DNA of 42,302 bases from an uncultured Eubacteriaceae bacterium (GTDB lineage Bacteria > Bacillota > Clostridia > Peptostreptococcales > Anaerovoracaceae). A program made the position numbers and the translations under genes. Position 1 is the stretch's first letter. Every line of letters starts with the position of its first letter. The stretch spans positions 1-42,302 of the forward strand of contig CAIFEY010000028.1 of NCBI GenBank assembly GCA_903789635.1, written 5' to 3'. Below are positions 32,389 through 40,881 of this stretch, piece by piece. The notes below the pieces were generated by a model. It was not told where the DNA came from and made no database searches. It saw only the letters and a list, made by a program, of their open reading frames with translations.

Positions 32389-33835
32389 GCCCGTACCCTC
32401 CCTGCAATAGCTTCTGCCTCCTCATCAGCCGGTTTCCCGTCGCCCTGAGGCCGGTGTCCGGTTCGTAGAGAAACAGCGGATTCAGGTTGTATTCATGCGC
32501 CTCCACGCCGACGATCTCCTCGACCTCGGACACGACGCGCCGCCCGTCCGGAAGGCGCGTCAGGTGAACCATCACGTCGAGCGCCTCCACGATCTGGCAC
32601 CGGATCGCGTCGATCGGCACGTTCGCGTTCATCAGGCACATCGCCTCCAGGCGCCGTAGCATGCCGCTCACGGAGTTGCCGTGACCCGTGGAGAGCCCGG
32701 AGTGACCGGTGTTCAGCGCCTGCAGCATCAGCGCTGCCTCGGCGCCTCTTACCTCGCCGACGATGATCCGACTCGGCCGCATTCGGAGGCTCGTCCGGAT
32801 CAGGTCGGCCATCGATACAACGCCCTTTCCCGCGGAGTTCGCCTGGCGGCACTCCATCTGGACCAGGTTCGGAATCTGCTCCATCATGAGCTCCCTCGAG
32901 TCCTCGATCACGATCACGCGCTCCTGCCTTGGAATGTAGTCGGTCAGCGCGTTCAGGAACGTCGTCTTTCCCGAGGACGTCCCGCCGCTGATGAAGATGC
33001 TGCAGCCGCACGCGGTCAGGATCTTCAGCGCCTCCGCGCACTCCTGCGTCATAGACCCTGTTCTGACCAGGTCGTCCGCCGTCATCCTCCGCTGCCCGAA
33101 CTTACGGATCGTCAGCACCGGTCCGTCCGCCGCCACGTTTCGGTAGACGGCGTTCACGCGCGAACCGTCGGGCAGACGGGCGTCCAGAATCGGGTTCATC
33201 TCGTTGATCTCACGGTGCACGCCTGCCGCGATCCTTCGGATGTACTCCTCGAGCTCCTCCGTGCTCTCAAAGCTTTCGCCGCACCGGACGATCCCCTTCC
33301 CGGTCTCGATAAAGATCTTCTCCCTGCCGTTGACCATGATCTCGGAGACGTCCTCGCTCTTCAGGTACGGATCCAGGATTCCCCGCTCCGCCCGCACGTG
33401 CAGGTCCATGTACTCCAGGACCTGGTCGTACTCCTCTACGCTCAGGTTCTCATGCGCGTCCAGGATCACCTCCTCGACTATCCTTTGAAAATCGGCGTCC
33501 GCGATCCGCTCCTCCCTGCCGTCCAGATAGGCCTCGCGGATGCGCCGCCTAACCGCACCCAGGTTCTTAGGATCGCGGCAGAACCGCATCGCCCGCGCGG
33601 ACGCCCTGCGCCGCGCCTCCATCAGCTCACCCGTGTCCGCCATCGCCAAAGGCCCAGGCCGTTCCATCGTCCCTTCCGCTCCTGCCGCCTGAGCTGCCGC
33701 CGCAGCGGGTCCCGCATCTGAAAACATTCCCGTATACAGAGCAGCATCTCCCTCCGGCGATCTCGGCGCGCGCGGCGCATGATCATCCTGCGGCGGTCCG
33801 CCCGTTCTCCTGCTTACGAATTCCTCGATATTCAT
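32372..33835 (-). CDS. tadA: Tad pilus assembly ATPase TadA/CpaF
   Basis: 487-residue secretion ATPase that powers Flp pilus assembly, and in some systems retraction. Walker A is GGTSSGKTT at about residues 284-292. The Asp box and Walker B region read VIEDSRELMM and IIVGEVRGAEA. His-box sequence TGHSGLSTGHGNS follows. The N-terminal domain has RIAAGVHREINEMNPILDARLPDGSRVNAV. The first ~100 residues are a variable Ala-rich linker. It lies between tadZ and tadB on the same strand. Confidence 0.92.
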   Translation of the reverse strand: MNIEEFVSRRTGGPPQDDHAPRAPRSPEGDAALYTGMFSDAGPAAAAAQAAGAEGTMERPGPLAMADTGELMEARRRASARAMRFCRDPKNLGAVRRRIREAYLDGREERIADADFQRIVEEVILDAHENLSVEEYDQVLEYMDLHVRAERGILDPYLKSEDVSEIMVNGREKIFIETGKGIVRCGESFESTEELEEYIRRIAAGVHREINEMNPILDARLPDGSRVNAVYRNVAADGPVLTIRKFGQRRMTADDLVRTGSMTQECAEALKILTACGCSIFISGGTSSGKTTFLNALTDYIPRQERVIVIEDSRELMMEQIPNLVQMECRQANSAGKGVVSMADLIRTSLRMRPSRIIVGEVRGAEAALMLQALNTGHSGLSTGHGNSVSGMLRRLEAMCLMNANVPIDAIRCQIVEALDVMVHLTRLPDGRRVVSEVEEIVGVEAHEYNLNPLFLYEPDTGLRATGNRLMRRQKLLQGGYGHEGLL

Positions 33836-33940
33836 TCTCCCTGCCTCATTATAGTTATTCCTTACGCTTTTATTAATTTCTCAATATTTCAAACACAATT
33901 TCTTCCCGGCCTTACGATTTTATTCGCCTATTTGCTGCTG

Positions 33941-35467
33941 CTAGCCGCGTTCCTCCAGCCACGCGGCGATCTGTCCGAAGTCCAAGCCGATGCACCCGGA
34001 CAGGTCGATCCGAAGCCGCCCGCCCATCCGGATAAACGCCTCCGGGCAGTCCGAGACGGAGAACGACGGGTGCGGATCGTCCGCGTCCCGCGGCCTCTCG
34101 CCCTGCTCCGCGCCCTTCTTCCGTCCGTTCCCGGCCGAGGAGCGGCCGTATCTCTTGTCTTCGTTGTCCTCGCTGTCGCCTGCCCGGTAATCGAATCTGT
34201 TTATGCGCTCCCCGCGCTCGTATGGATGCCCGCGTTTGTTCTCCGTCTTATGCGCGCGCCTGCCTTCGGATTCCCGGCCGCGATTGTGATTATCTTCACG
34301 ATTGTATTCATGATCGTCCTCCTCGACTTCGCCGCCTTCCCCCGCGCCGTACAGCACCGAGCGGAACTGGCTTCCCTCCCCGTCGTCGCGGTTCTGGATC
34401 ATCGCGGCCTGCGGGAACAGGTCCAGCATCCGCTTCTCCCAGTTCCTGCGGAACGTCGTCCGGTGGACCTCCGGACCCTCGCCGACGACCAGCACCGCGC
34501 CGCAGCTCTGCATCAGCTCGATGTGGTGCTCCGTCAGCCCGGTCCCGAAGTCGAGCAGAATGTGGTGAAAACCGCCCTGCCTCTGCAGTTCGGCGATCAG
34601 CATGTCCAGGTCGGCCGCGCCGACGTGCTCGTCCAGGCCCGTCACCGTTCCGCGGAAGTACCAGACGCCCGCGTCCTCGGCCAGGTACGGCAGAATCGGG
34701 ACATGGCGTCCTCGCTTCAGCGCGTAGAGCAGCGGCAGGAGGCTGCAACTCCCCTCCTTCTTCAGGTAATTCCCCGAGTCGTCCACCGGCGTCATGTTGA
34801 GATACAGGCACTTCCTGCCGTAGACCTCGTGCAGCATCCGCGCGCACGAGAGCGCGCAGGCCGTCACCCCGCTGCCGCCGCCCGCGCCGCAGAAAGCCGC
34901 AGACGAAACGCGGGAGAGCGACAGGTACTCCGCCGGCCTCCCCATCCGCCAGAACCACAGCTGGTTCAGCGCGTCCAGGATCAGCTTCCTGGTGATCAGA
35001 GGAGGCTGGTCGGACGGGAGATCCTCGCCGTCCGCATCACCGCTGTAACGGCGGTTCTCATAAGGCTCTTCAGCATCCAACCAGCTGCCGCCGCTTTTCG
35101 CAGTGCCTTCTCCAGTGCCTTCTTCAGTGCCTTCCTCCCGATCTTCTATTATTTTTTCCTTTTCGTCCCAGTCGTCCGGCTCGCACGAGCCGCTACTCCA
35201 GGGCAGATCTTCCTCCGCGAACGCGAGCGTCAGGCCGCGCCCGGCGCTCGGCAGGTACACGCAGCGGTCAGAATACCGCTCCTCGATCTCCTTGATGTCG
35301 GTAATCCAGAGGTCGGCGCCGTCGGCGCAGTCGCCGCGGCACTGTAAATATTCCGGAACGTCCGCCTGGCGAAAGCGCATCCTGCGGGAAACCGCACTCA
35401 TGCCGCGCACAATCGCCGCGCCTAATTGTTTGTCAGAAGACACAATATTTACGCGAATCTGTCTCAA
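33941..35467 (-). CDS. tadZ: TadZ/CpaE-like polar localisation protein with degenerate P-loop
   Basis: 508 residues starting at TTG (35467), which has AAGGAGG 9 bases upstream; the next ATG is 18 codons in. The N-terminal receiver-like part (1-120) and the central ParA/MinD-like domain fit TadZ/CpaE, which places the pilus machine at a cell site. The expected deviant Walker A (KGGxGKT) appears as GAGGGSGVT near residue 195, without either lysine, so ATP binding is doubtful. A very charged low-complexity insert (HEYNREDNHNRGRESEGRR and on, about 375-460) precedes the last segment. It is the first gene of the Tad operon and follows the 37-bp motif shared with yraN. Confidence 0.75.
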   Translation of the reverse strand: MRQIRVNIVSSDKQLGAAIVRGMSAVSRRMRFRQADVPEYLQCRGDCADGADLWITDIKEIEERYSDRCVYLPSAGRGLTLAFAEEDLPWSSGSCEPDDWDEKEKIIEDREEGTEEGTGEGTAKSGGSWLDAEEPYENRRYSGDADGEDLPSDQPPLITRKLILDALNQLWFWRMGRPAEYLSLSRVSSAAFCGAGGGSGVTACALSCARMLHEVYGRKCLYLNMTPVDDSGNYLKKEGSCSLLPLLYALKRGRHVPILPYLAEDAGVWYFRGTVTGLDEHVGAADLDMLIAELQRQGGFHHILLDFGTGLTEHHIELMQSCGAVLVVGEGPEVHRTTFRRNWEKRMLDLFPQAAMIQNRDDGEGSQFRSVLYGAGEGGEVEEDDHEYNREDNHNRGRESEGRRAHKTENKRGHPYERGERINRFDYRAGDSEDNEDKRYGRSSAGNGRKKGAEQGERPRDADDPHPSFSVSDCPEAFIRMGGRLRIDLSGCIGLDFGQIAAWLEERG

Positions 35468-35512
35468 TTGCCCCTCCTCCTTTCGTCCTCAACCCCAGCC
35501 TAACACGGCGGC

Positions 35513-35549
35513 ACGCGTGGAAGAAACCAACATTTTTCAACCTTTTCCC
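35513..35549 (-). promoter_or_regulatory. Shared 37-bp upstream motif, copy B (Tad operon side)
   Basis: Minus-strand counterpart of 9035-9071: core GTTGAAAAATGTTG is identical, and the end TTCCACGCGT is identical. It ends 45 bp before the tadZ start and points toward it, as copy A points toward yraN. Confidence 0.6.
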
Positions 35550-35653
35550 ACTATTGTGAAACGATTATCAAAGTTGCATATGTATCTTTCCGCATACAAG
35601 ACTGCCTGATTTCCAATGTTTTAGGGCCCTTATTATAAATTACGAAAAAAAGC

Positions 35654-35681
35654 TTGATTTTTTTTTGGAAGCGTCTACAAT
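35654..35681 (+). promoter_or_regulatory. Candidate rib operon promoter
   Basis: TTGATT (35654-35659), 16 bases, TACAAT (35676-35681). It would start transcription about 10 bp before the FMN riboswitch. The spacer is mostly a T-run. Confidence 0.55.
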
Positions 35682-35698
35682 TAATATCAGAAAAGTTA

Positions 35699-35807
35699 AA
35701 TCTTCAGGGCCGTGTGAAAGTCACGACCGGCGGTACAGCCCGCGAGCCGAGAGGCATGATTCGGTGAAACTCCGAGGCCGACAGTAGAGTCTGGATGGAA
35801 GAAGATT
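35699..35807 (+). promoter_or_regulatory. FMN riboswitch (RFN element)
   Basis: The conserved RFN core is clear: GACCGGCGGTACAGCCCGCGA, GATTCGGTGAAACTCCGAGGC, CCGACAGTAGAGTCTGGATG and GAAGAAGA blocks in order (each part shown is at or just above the known consensus). The closing P1 helix is AATCTTC (35699-35705) with GAAGATT (35801-35807). It binds FMN and here sits before ribD, so it shuts the operon when flavin is plentiful. The expression platform is the terminator at 35933-35973. Confidence 0.95.
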
Positions 35808-35932
35808 GAACGTATCGAGCGTGAACTTCAAATGTTCCGGGGTTATCCCCTGGAGAATCTCAGAGCGCAGATATCAGCATAATGCGTTATGACTTTCACT
35901 TGAACATTCATCACCGTCTCGTCACACACTTC

Positions 35933-35973
35933 AAAGCCCTGAAATCAATCGATTTCAGGGCTTTCTATTTTTT
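35933..35973 (+). terminator. Riboswitch-controlled terminator
   Basis: A perfect 14-bp stem (arms at 35933-35946 and 35951-35964) with a 4-base loop and a U-rich tract (CTATTTTTTT) 56 bp before ribD. Its 5' arm contains GCCCTGAA, complementary to TTCAGGGC at 35703-35710 in the riboswitch P1 strand, giving a plausible antiterminator pairing. Confidence 0.85.
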
Positions 35974-36028
35974 TACGGCCTGCCCCGCCGAAACCGGGCC
36001 CGACAAAATCAGAAGGAAGGCAGAAGAC

Positions 36029-37318
36029 ATGCCTGAGACATATGCAAGAACATCTTCCAATTCTTCCACAGAAGCGGAAACCTATATGAGAAAAGCGATT
36101 CAGCTCGCAAAGGACGCCGGAAATCACATGCATCCGAACCCGCTGGTCGGCGCCGTCATCGTCAAGGATAGCCGGATCATCGGATCGGGCGCACACGAGA
36201 CCTACGGATCGCTCCACGCCGAGCGGAACGCGCTGAAATCCTGCACCGAGGACCCTGCGGGCGCCGACATCTACGTCACGCTCGAACCCTGCTGCCACCA
36301 GGGTAAGCAGCCTCCGTGCACGCAGGCGCTGATCGACGCGGGAATCTCCCGCTGCTTCATCGGCTCCCCCGACCCGAACCCGCTGGTCAGCGGCAAGGGC
36401 ATCAAAATCCTCGAGGACGCCGGCATCACAGTGTTCACCGAGGTCCTGAGGGAGGAATGCGACGCGCTGAATCCGGTCTTCTTCCATTTTATGGAAACTC
36501 ACCGGCCGCTCGTCACGCTGAAGTACGCGATGAGCCTCGACGGAAAGATCGCCTGCTACACCGGGAAATCCCAGTGGATCACGGGCGAAGAAGCGCGCGC
36601 GAACGTCTCAGTAAGCCGCGCGGCGCACATGGCCGTCCTGACCAGCGTTGCCACCGTGACCTGTGACGACCCGCTGCTGACCGCCCACGGGAAAGCGGCG
36701 CCGGACCCGATCCGAATCGTCTGCGACTCTAAGCTCACGACCCCGCTCGACGCCAAGATCCTGCGTGATCTTCCGGTCCGCCCGGGAGATCAGCCGAATC
36801 AGAATTCGAATCAAGATCAGAATTCCGATCCGAAAGCCGCGGCTTCGGCAAAGTCCGCCGCCCCAGCATCAGGCGGCGCCGATGCACTGCCGAAGGTCAG
36901 CTTCGATGGGAATTCCCGCTATCCGCGGACGATCATCGCGACCTGCGAAACCGCGCGCGAGAAGCAGCTCCCGTACCTGGAGAAGGGCGCGGTCATCCTG
37001 ACCGTCCCGGAGGACGAGAGCGGCCGCGTCGACCTGAACGTCCTGCTGGACAAGCTCGGGGAAATGGGCATCGACAGCCTGTACACCGAGTGCGGCGCGG
37101 GCCTCCTGGGCTCGCTTCTGGACAATCGCCTGGCGGACCGCGCGGAGGTCTACGTCGCGCCGAAGATACTCGGAAATCCATCAGCCAAGTCGCCGGTCGG
37201 AGGGATCGGATGCGGCGACCCTAACCTGGCGGGTAAACTTTGTCCCATGGAAACCAGGAGAATCGGGGACGATCTGCTCATCACCGGATCGTTCTGTTAC
37301 CCGGGAGAGGAGGCGTAA
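36029..37318 (+). CDS. ribD: Bifunctional deaminase/reductase RibD
   Basis: Diaminohydroxyphosphoribosylaminopyrimidine deaminase and 5-amino-6-(5-phosphoribosylamino)uracil reductase, 429 residues from the ATG at 36029 (AAGGAAGG 8 bases upstream). The frame is open further back through the terminator, which is not a plausible start. The zinc site of the deaminase is HAERNAL (about 67) and PCCHQGKQPPCTQAL (about 90-103). The reductase starts near 152 (VTLKYAMSLDGKIA). A ~45-residue Gln/Asn/Asp then Ala/Ser-rich insert (about 253-295) interrupts the reductase domain, and its DNA shows CGAATC/GATC simple repeats. The stop codon is directly followed by the ribE start. Confidence 0.95.
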   Translation: MPETYARTSSNSSTEAETYMRKAIQLAKDAGNHMHPNPLVGAVIVKDSRIIGSGAHETYGSLHAERNALKSCTEDPAGADIYVTLEPCCHQGKQPPCTQALIDAGISRCFIGSPDPNPLVSGKGIKILEDAGITVFTEVLREECDALNPVFFHFMETHRPLVTLKYAMSLDGKIACYTGKSQWITGEEARANVSVSRAAHMAVLTSVATVTCDDPLLTAHGKAAPDPIRIVCDSKLTTPLDAKILRDLPVRPGDQPNQNSNQDQNSDPKAAASAKSAAPASGGADALPKVSFDGNSRYPRTIIATCETAREKQLPYLEKGAVILTVPEDESGRVDLNVLLDKLGEMGIDSLYTECGAGLLGSLLDNRLADRAEVYVAPKILGNPSAKSPVGGIGCGDPNLAGKLCPMETRRIGDDLLITGSFCYPGEEA

Positions 37319-38038
37319 ATGTTCACCGGAATCATTGAAGAAATCGGAACCATCGCAGCGATGCCGCCTTCCGGATCACCCGGACAGCTGACCATCAGCT
37401 GCAGCAAGGTCCTCGAGGGGAGCAACATCGGCGACAGCATCGCGGTCAACGGGATCTGCCTGACGGTCACGCAGATGACGGCGGCGACGTTCTCCGCGGA
37501 CGTCATGCCGGAGACGGTCAGGCGGTCGTCATTATCCGGCCAGGCGGTCGGCGGCCACGTCAACCTAGAGCGCGCGATGCCGATGAACGGAAGGTTCGGC
37601 GGCCACATCGTGTCGGGGCACATCGACGGGACCGGGACAGTCACATCGGTCAGGCGCGAGGCCAACGCGGTCTGGTACCGCATCGAATTCCCTGAGGAGA
37701 TGCTCCCGTGCATCATCGAGAAAGGCTCCATCGCGATCGACGGCATCAGCCTGACCATCGCAGAGACCGGAAGCAGACCGCAGCCGTTCTTCTCCGTCTC
37801 GATCATCCCCCACACCATCGGGGAGACGGTCTTAAGCGAGAGGAAGCCGGGCGACACGGTCAACCTCGAGACCGACGTGATCGGAAAGTACGTCCAGCAC
37901 AACCTCGAGCTCACGAGAACAGACTACGGGATCAGGACGCTCGGAGCGTCGACCGGATCATCGGGATCATCCTCATCCGCGGGCGCAGACAAAGCAAGCT
38001 CCGACAAGGAGTGGGAAGCCCTGCTGATGACCCTGTAA
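37319..38038 (+). CDS. ribE: Riboflavin synthase alpha chain
   Basis: Riboflavin synthase, 239 residues, converting two 6,7-dimethyl-8-ribityllumazine molecules to riboflavin. Two lumazine-binding repeats are visible: MFTGIIEEIGTI...VNGICLTV...GGHVNLERAM, then GGHIVSGHIDGTG...SIAIDGISLTI...NLETDVIGKY. A C-terminal tail of about 30 residues rich in Ser/Gly (GSSGSSSSAGAD) is an addition. The start ATG overlaps nothing but follows the ribD TAA without a gap, with GGAGG upstream. The next gene, ribBA, is 330 bp away across a tandem repeat. Confidence 0.95.
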   Translation: MFTGIIEEIGTIAAMPPSGSPGQLTISCSKVLEGSNIGDSIAVNGICLTVTQMTAATFSADVMPETVRRSSLSGQAVGGHVNLERAMPMNGRFGGHIVSGHIDGTGTVTSVRREANAVWYRIEFPEEMLPCIIEKGSIAIDGISLTIAETGSRPQPFFSVSIIPHTIGETVLSERKPGDTVNLETDVIGKYVQHNLELTRTDYGIRTLGASTGSSGSSSSAGADKASSDKEWEALLMTL

Positions 38039-38048
38039 ATCGCTTTTT

Positions 38049-38127
38049 CCGAAAACAGCTTCCGCAAAACTAAAAATAACGCACTGCCGAAAACAACTTC
38101 CGCAAGACTATAAAAAATGCGCACTGG
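38049..38127 (+). repeat. Tandem repeat between ribE and ribBA
   Basis: Two imperfect copies of a 38-41-bp unit beginning CCGAAAACARCTTCCGCAA (38049-38086 and 38087-38127), with a partial third (CGAAAAATCCGCGCAC). It fills a third of the 330-bp gap 38039-38368. The rest of the gap is AT-rich and ends in purine-rich sequence before ribBA. No gene is seen. Confidence 0.65.
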
Positions 38128-38368
38128 CGAAAAATCCGCGCACGCGTGACGGAGCACCGGCAGCGCAGAACGGAAACGAGCTTAATAACCAAATATAGAA
38201 AATACGAATCCGACCGCAGCGCGCGATCGAATATCCAGATAAACCGCATTCACCCGCATTTATTCCGATGAGTTCCTGTGCGTTTCTAAAAGTTCACACG
38301 ATCACGAACAGAACTCAGGAAAAATCAGAAAAGATCAAGAGAGATCAGGAAAGAAAAGAGGCTACATC

Positions 38369-39583
38369 ATGAAAAATACCGAAGACTTCAAGTTTGCAAC
38401 CATCCCACAGGCGATCGAGGATCTGAAGAACGGAAAGATCATCATCTGCACGGACGACCCGGACAGAGAGAACGAGGGCGACATGATCTGCGCCGGCGAG
38501 TTCGCGACGACGGAGAACATGAACTTCATCGCGTCCAAGGCTAAGGGCCTGATCTGCATGCCGATGGGTAAGGAGGCGATCGACCGCCTGCGCCTGCCGC
38601 AGATGGTTGCGGACAACCAGGACAACCACGAGACGGCGTTCACCGTTTCCATCGACCACGTCGACACGACGACCGGAATCTCCGCAGTCGAGCGCGGCCT
38701 CACCGCACGCAAGGCAGCGGACCCTGAGAGCCGTCCGGAGGACTTTCGCCGCCCTGGCCATATGTTCCCTCTCCTCGCCAAGAAAAACGGCGTATTCGAG
38801 CGTCAGGGCCACACAGAGGCAACTGTGGATCTGCTCAGACTCGCCGGCATGGAGCCGGTCGGCATCTGCTGCGAGATCATGCGCGACGACGGCACGATGA
38901 TGCGCACCGGAGAGCTGAAGGAACTCGCCATGGAGTACGGCCTCTCCTTCATCACCCTCCACGACCTGCAGGAATACAGGAAGAAGCATGACGTCCTGGT
39001 CGACCGCGTGGTCACCTGCGACATGCCGACGCGCTACGGAAACTTCCGCGCATACGGCTACGTCAACCGCCTGAACGGCGAGCATCACATCGCCCTCGTC
39101 AAAGGTGAAATCGGCGACGGAAAGGACATCCTCTGCCGCGTACACTCCGAGTGCCTGACCGGAGAAGTCTTCGGCTCCATGCGCTGCGACTGCGGCCAGC
39201 AGCTTGCGTCCGCGCTGAAGCAGATCGACGCCGAGGGACGCGGCGTTCTCCTCTACATGCGCCAGGAGGGACGCGGAATCGGCCTGATCAACAAGCTGAA
39301 GGCCTACAAGCTCCAGGATCAGGGCATGGACACGCTCGAGGCGAACATCGCCCTGGGATTCCCTGGTGACGCGAGAGAGTACTACATCGGCGCCCAGATT
39401 CTCAAGGACCTCGGCATCCACACGATGCGCCTGCTCACCAACAACCCGCAGAAGGTCTACGACCTGAAGGAGTACGGCATGGAGATCATCAAGCGCGTGC
39501 CGATCCAGATGCAGGCCAACCCGAAGGACCTCTTCTACCTGAAGACCAAGCAGAACAAGATGGGCCACCTGCTCGACTATTAA
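38369..39583 (+). CDS. ribBA: Bifunctional DHBP synthase/GTP cyclohydrolase II RibBA
   Basis: 404 residues. The N-terminal half is 3,4-dihydroxy-2-butanone-4-phosphate synthase, with [12 protein letters not shown] (about 30-41) and the later [16 protein letters not shown]. The C-terminal half is GTP cyclohydrolase II, with [20 protein letters not shown] (about 255-274; the cysteines bind zinc), [10 protein letters not shown] and LTNNPQK. It supplies both precursors of lumazine from ribulose-5-phosphate and GTP. AAAGAGG lies 7 bases upstream. It is separated from ribE by 330 bp and from ribH by 160 bp, so it may have its own promoter in addition to riboswitch control. Confidence 0.97.
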   Translation: MKNTEDFKFATIPQAIEDLKNGKIIICTDDPDRENEGDMICAGEFATTENMNFIASKAKGLICMPMGKEAIDRLRLPQMVADNQDNHETAFTVSIDHVDTTTGISAVERGLTARKAADPESRPEDFRRPGHMFPLLAKKNGVFERQGHTEATVDLLRLAGMEPVGICCEIMRDDGTMMRTGELKELAMEYGLSFITLHDLQEYRKKHDVLVDRVVTCDMPTRYGNFRAYGYVNRLNGEHHIALVKGEIGDGKDILCRVHSECLTGEVFGSMRCDCGQQLASALKQIDAEGRGVLLYMRQEGRGIGLINKLKAYKLQDQGMDTLEANIALGFPGDAREYYIGAQILKDLGIHTMRLLTNNPQKVYDLKEYGMEIIKRVPIQMQANPKDLFYLKTKQNKMGHLLDY

Positions 39584-39743
39584 TCGTTCGGACCCCGCGC
39601 CATGCAAATCCTATGGATCTTGCAAGGCTGTGAAAATGCTGCAAATACAAACTGCAATCGCAGAGACCTATTACAACTATAGAATCTAATTATAAAATTT
39701 ACTTATAGAAAATTATCAAGAGACGAATAAGGAGACAACCACC

Positions 39744-40208
39744 ATGAACATCTTAGAAGGAAAAATCGTTGCGGAACAGAACGTGAAGATCGGCATCATC
39801 GTCGCCCGTTTCAACAGTTTCATCACCTCTCACCTGCTGGACGGCGCGGAGGACGGACTCCTCCGCCACGGCGTAAACACCAATGACATCGACGTCGCAT
39901 ACGTCCCTGGCGCGTTCGAGATTCCGCTCGCAGCCAAGAAGATGGCCGACTCCGGCAAGTACGACGCGGTCATCTGCCTCGGCGCGGTCATCCGCGGCCA
40001 GACCCCGCACTTCGACTACGTCTGCGCAGAGGCTTCCAAGGGCATCGCACAGACCTCCCTGCAGGCGGGCATTCCGATCATGTTCGGCGTCCTGACGACC
40101 GATACGATCCAGCAGGCCGTAGAGAGAGCCGGCAGCAAGGCCGGAAACAAGGGCTTCGAGTGTGCCGAGGGCGCGATCGAGATGATCAACCTTCTGCACC
40201 AGATGTAA
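39744..40208 (+). CDS. ribH: 6,7-dimethyl-8-ribityllumazine synthase
   Basis: Lumazine synthase, 154 residues, normal length. Typical segments: [18 protein letters not shown] (22-39), [14 protein letters not shown] (about 56-69), [20 protein letters not shown] (about 82-101) with the catalytic His, [17 protein letters not shown] and [20 protein letters not shown] lies 9 bases upstream. It completes the riboflavin pathway, but no flavin kinase (ribF) is in the window. The 160-bp leader holds repeated ACTTATAGAAAAT-like sequences resembling -10 elements. Confidence 0.97.
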   Translation: MNILEGKIVAEQNVKIGIIVARFNSFITSHLLDGAEDGLLRHGVNTNDIDVAYVPGAFEIPLAAKKMADSGKYDAVICLGAVIRGQTPHFDYVCAEASKGIAQTSLQAGIPIMFGVLTTDTIQQAVERAGSKAGNKGFECAEGAIEMINLLHQM

Positions 40209-40227
40209 GCCGCGCGGCGGCCTAATC

Positions 40228-40251
40228 CCCTGCAGGGCTGTAACTGCAGGG
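40228..40251 (+). terminator. Hairpin after ribH
   Basis: CCCTGCAG (40228-40235) and CTGCAGGG (40244-40251) form a perfect 8-bp stem 20 bp after the ribH stop. No U-run, so it may only strengthen the 3' end ahead of the terminator at 40337. Confidence 0.4.
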
Positions 40252-40336
40252 CTTCGGCGCCCAGGCAGCGCATCGCCGCGGCCTTCAAGTTCCTTGCCGC
40301 AGCTGACTCCTTCGGATACAAAGAATACCGTACAGA

Positions 40337-40370
40337 AAACGCACCAAATTTGGTGCGTTTTTCTTTATTT
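40337..40370 (+). terminator. Palindromic terminator overlapping the pezAT promoter
   Basis: AAACGCACCAAA (40337-40348) and TTTGGTGCGTTT (40349-40360) form a perfect 24-bp palindrome followed by TTCTTTATTT. As RNA it is a terminator for the rib operon. As DNA it lies immediately upstream of the pezA -10 box, where an antitoxin operator is expected, so it may do both jobs. Confidence 0.7.
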
Positions 40371-40380
40371 ATGCTATAAT
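40371..40380 (+). promoter_or_regulatory. Extended -10 promoter of pezAT
   Basis: ATGCTATAAT: a perfect TATAAT at 40375-40380 with an upstream TGC, 24 bp before the pezA start. TTGGTG at 40350-40355 is a possible -35 but at 19-base spacing. The overlapping palindrome could let PezA repress it. Confidence 0.65.
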
Positions 40381-40404
40381 GTTGGGGTATGCAGGAGGTG
40401 CTTT

Positions 40405-40881
40405 ATGATTGGAGAGAATATTAAATCGCTGCGGCGGACGCTGGATCTGACGCAGCCGGAATTCGCGGCGATGGTCGGCATTTCGAGGAACAGTCTCAGC
40501 AGGTATGAGAACGGGACGAGCTCAGTCTCGACCGACCTGATCGATCGGATCTGCCAGAAATTCAACGTTTCCTACGTCGACATCGTCGGGAAGGACAAGA
40601 TGCTGAGCCCGGCGGAGGACTTTCAGCTGTCGATGCGGATCGAGGTGATGAAGGAGCGCGGTTCGGCGATCCTTGCCCGGCTGTACCGGTACCTCGACAG
40701 TCTCGGTATCGACTTTGACGACGACACCAACCCGTGGGTCCTGATCTGCGACGACCTGGCCGACCTCATCAACACTAGGCTCTACCTCGCCGACACGTTC
40801 GAGGAGCTGGAGCGCTGCGGCGGGTACCTGGACGGCATCGAGCGCATGCTGAACCTGGCCGGTGACCGGGTGACTGCCTGA
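40405..40881 (+). CDS. pezA: PezA-like antitoxin, HTH regulator
   Basis: 158 residues from the ATG at 40405, with AGGAGGTG 5 bases upstream; the frame is open to 40294, but that part crosses the terminator and promoter. An XRE-type helix-turn-helix lies at about residues 4-58 (IKSLRRTLDLTQPEFAAMVGISRNSLSRYENG). The C-terminal ~90 residues are mostly helical and acidic, as expected for a domain that wraps around the zeta-type toxin. The last base of its stop overlaps the pezT start (TGATG), so the two are translationally coupled. It probably represses its own operon through the palindrome at 40337. Confidence 0.82.
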   Translation: MIGENIKSLRRTLDLTQPEFAAMVGISRNSLSRYENGTSSVSTDLIDRICQKFNVSYVDIVGKDKMLSPAEDFQLSMRIEVMKERGSAILARLYRYLDSLGIDFDDDTNPWVLICDDLADLINTRLYLADTFEELERCGGYLDGIERMLNLAGDRVTA

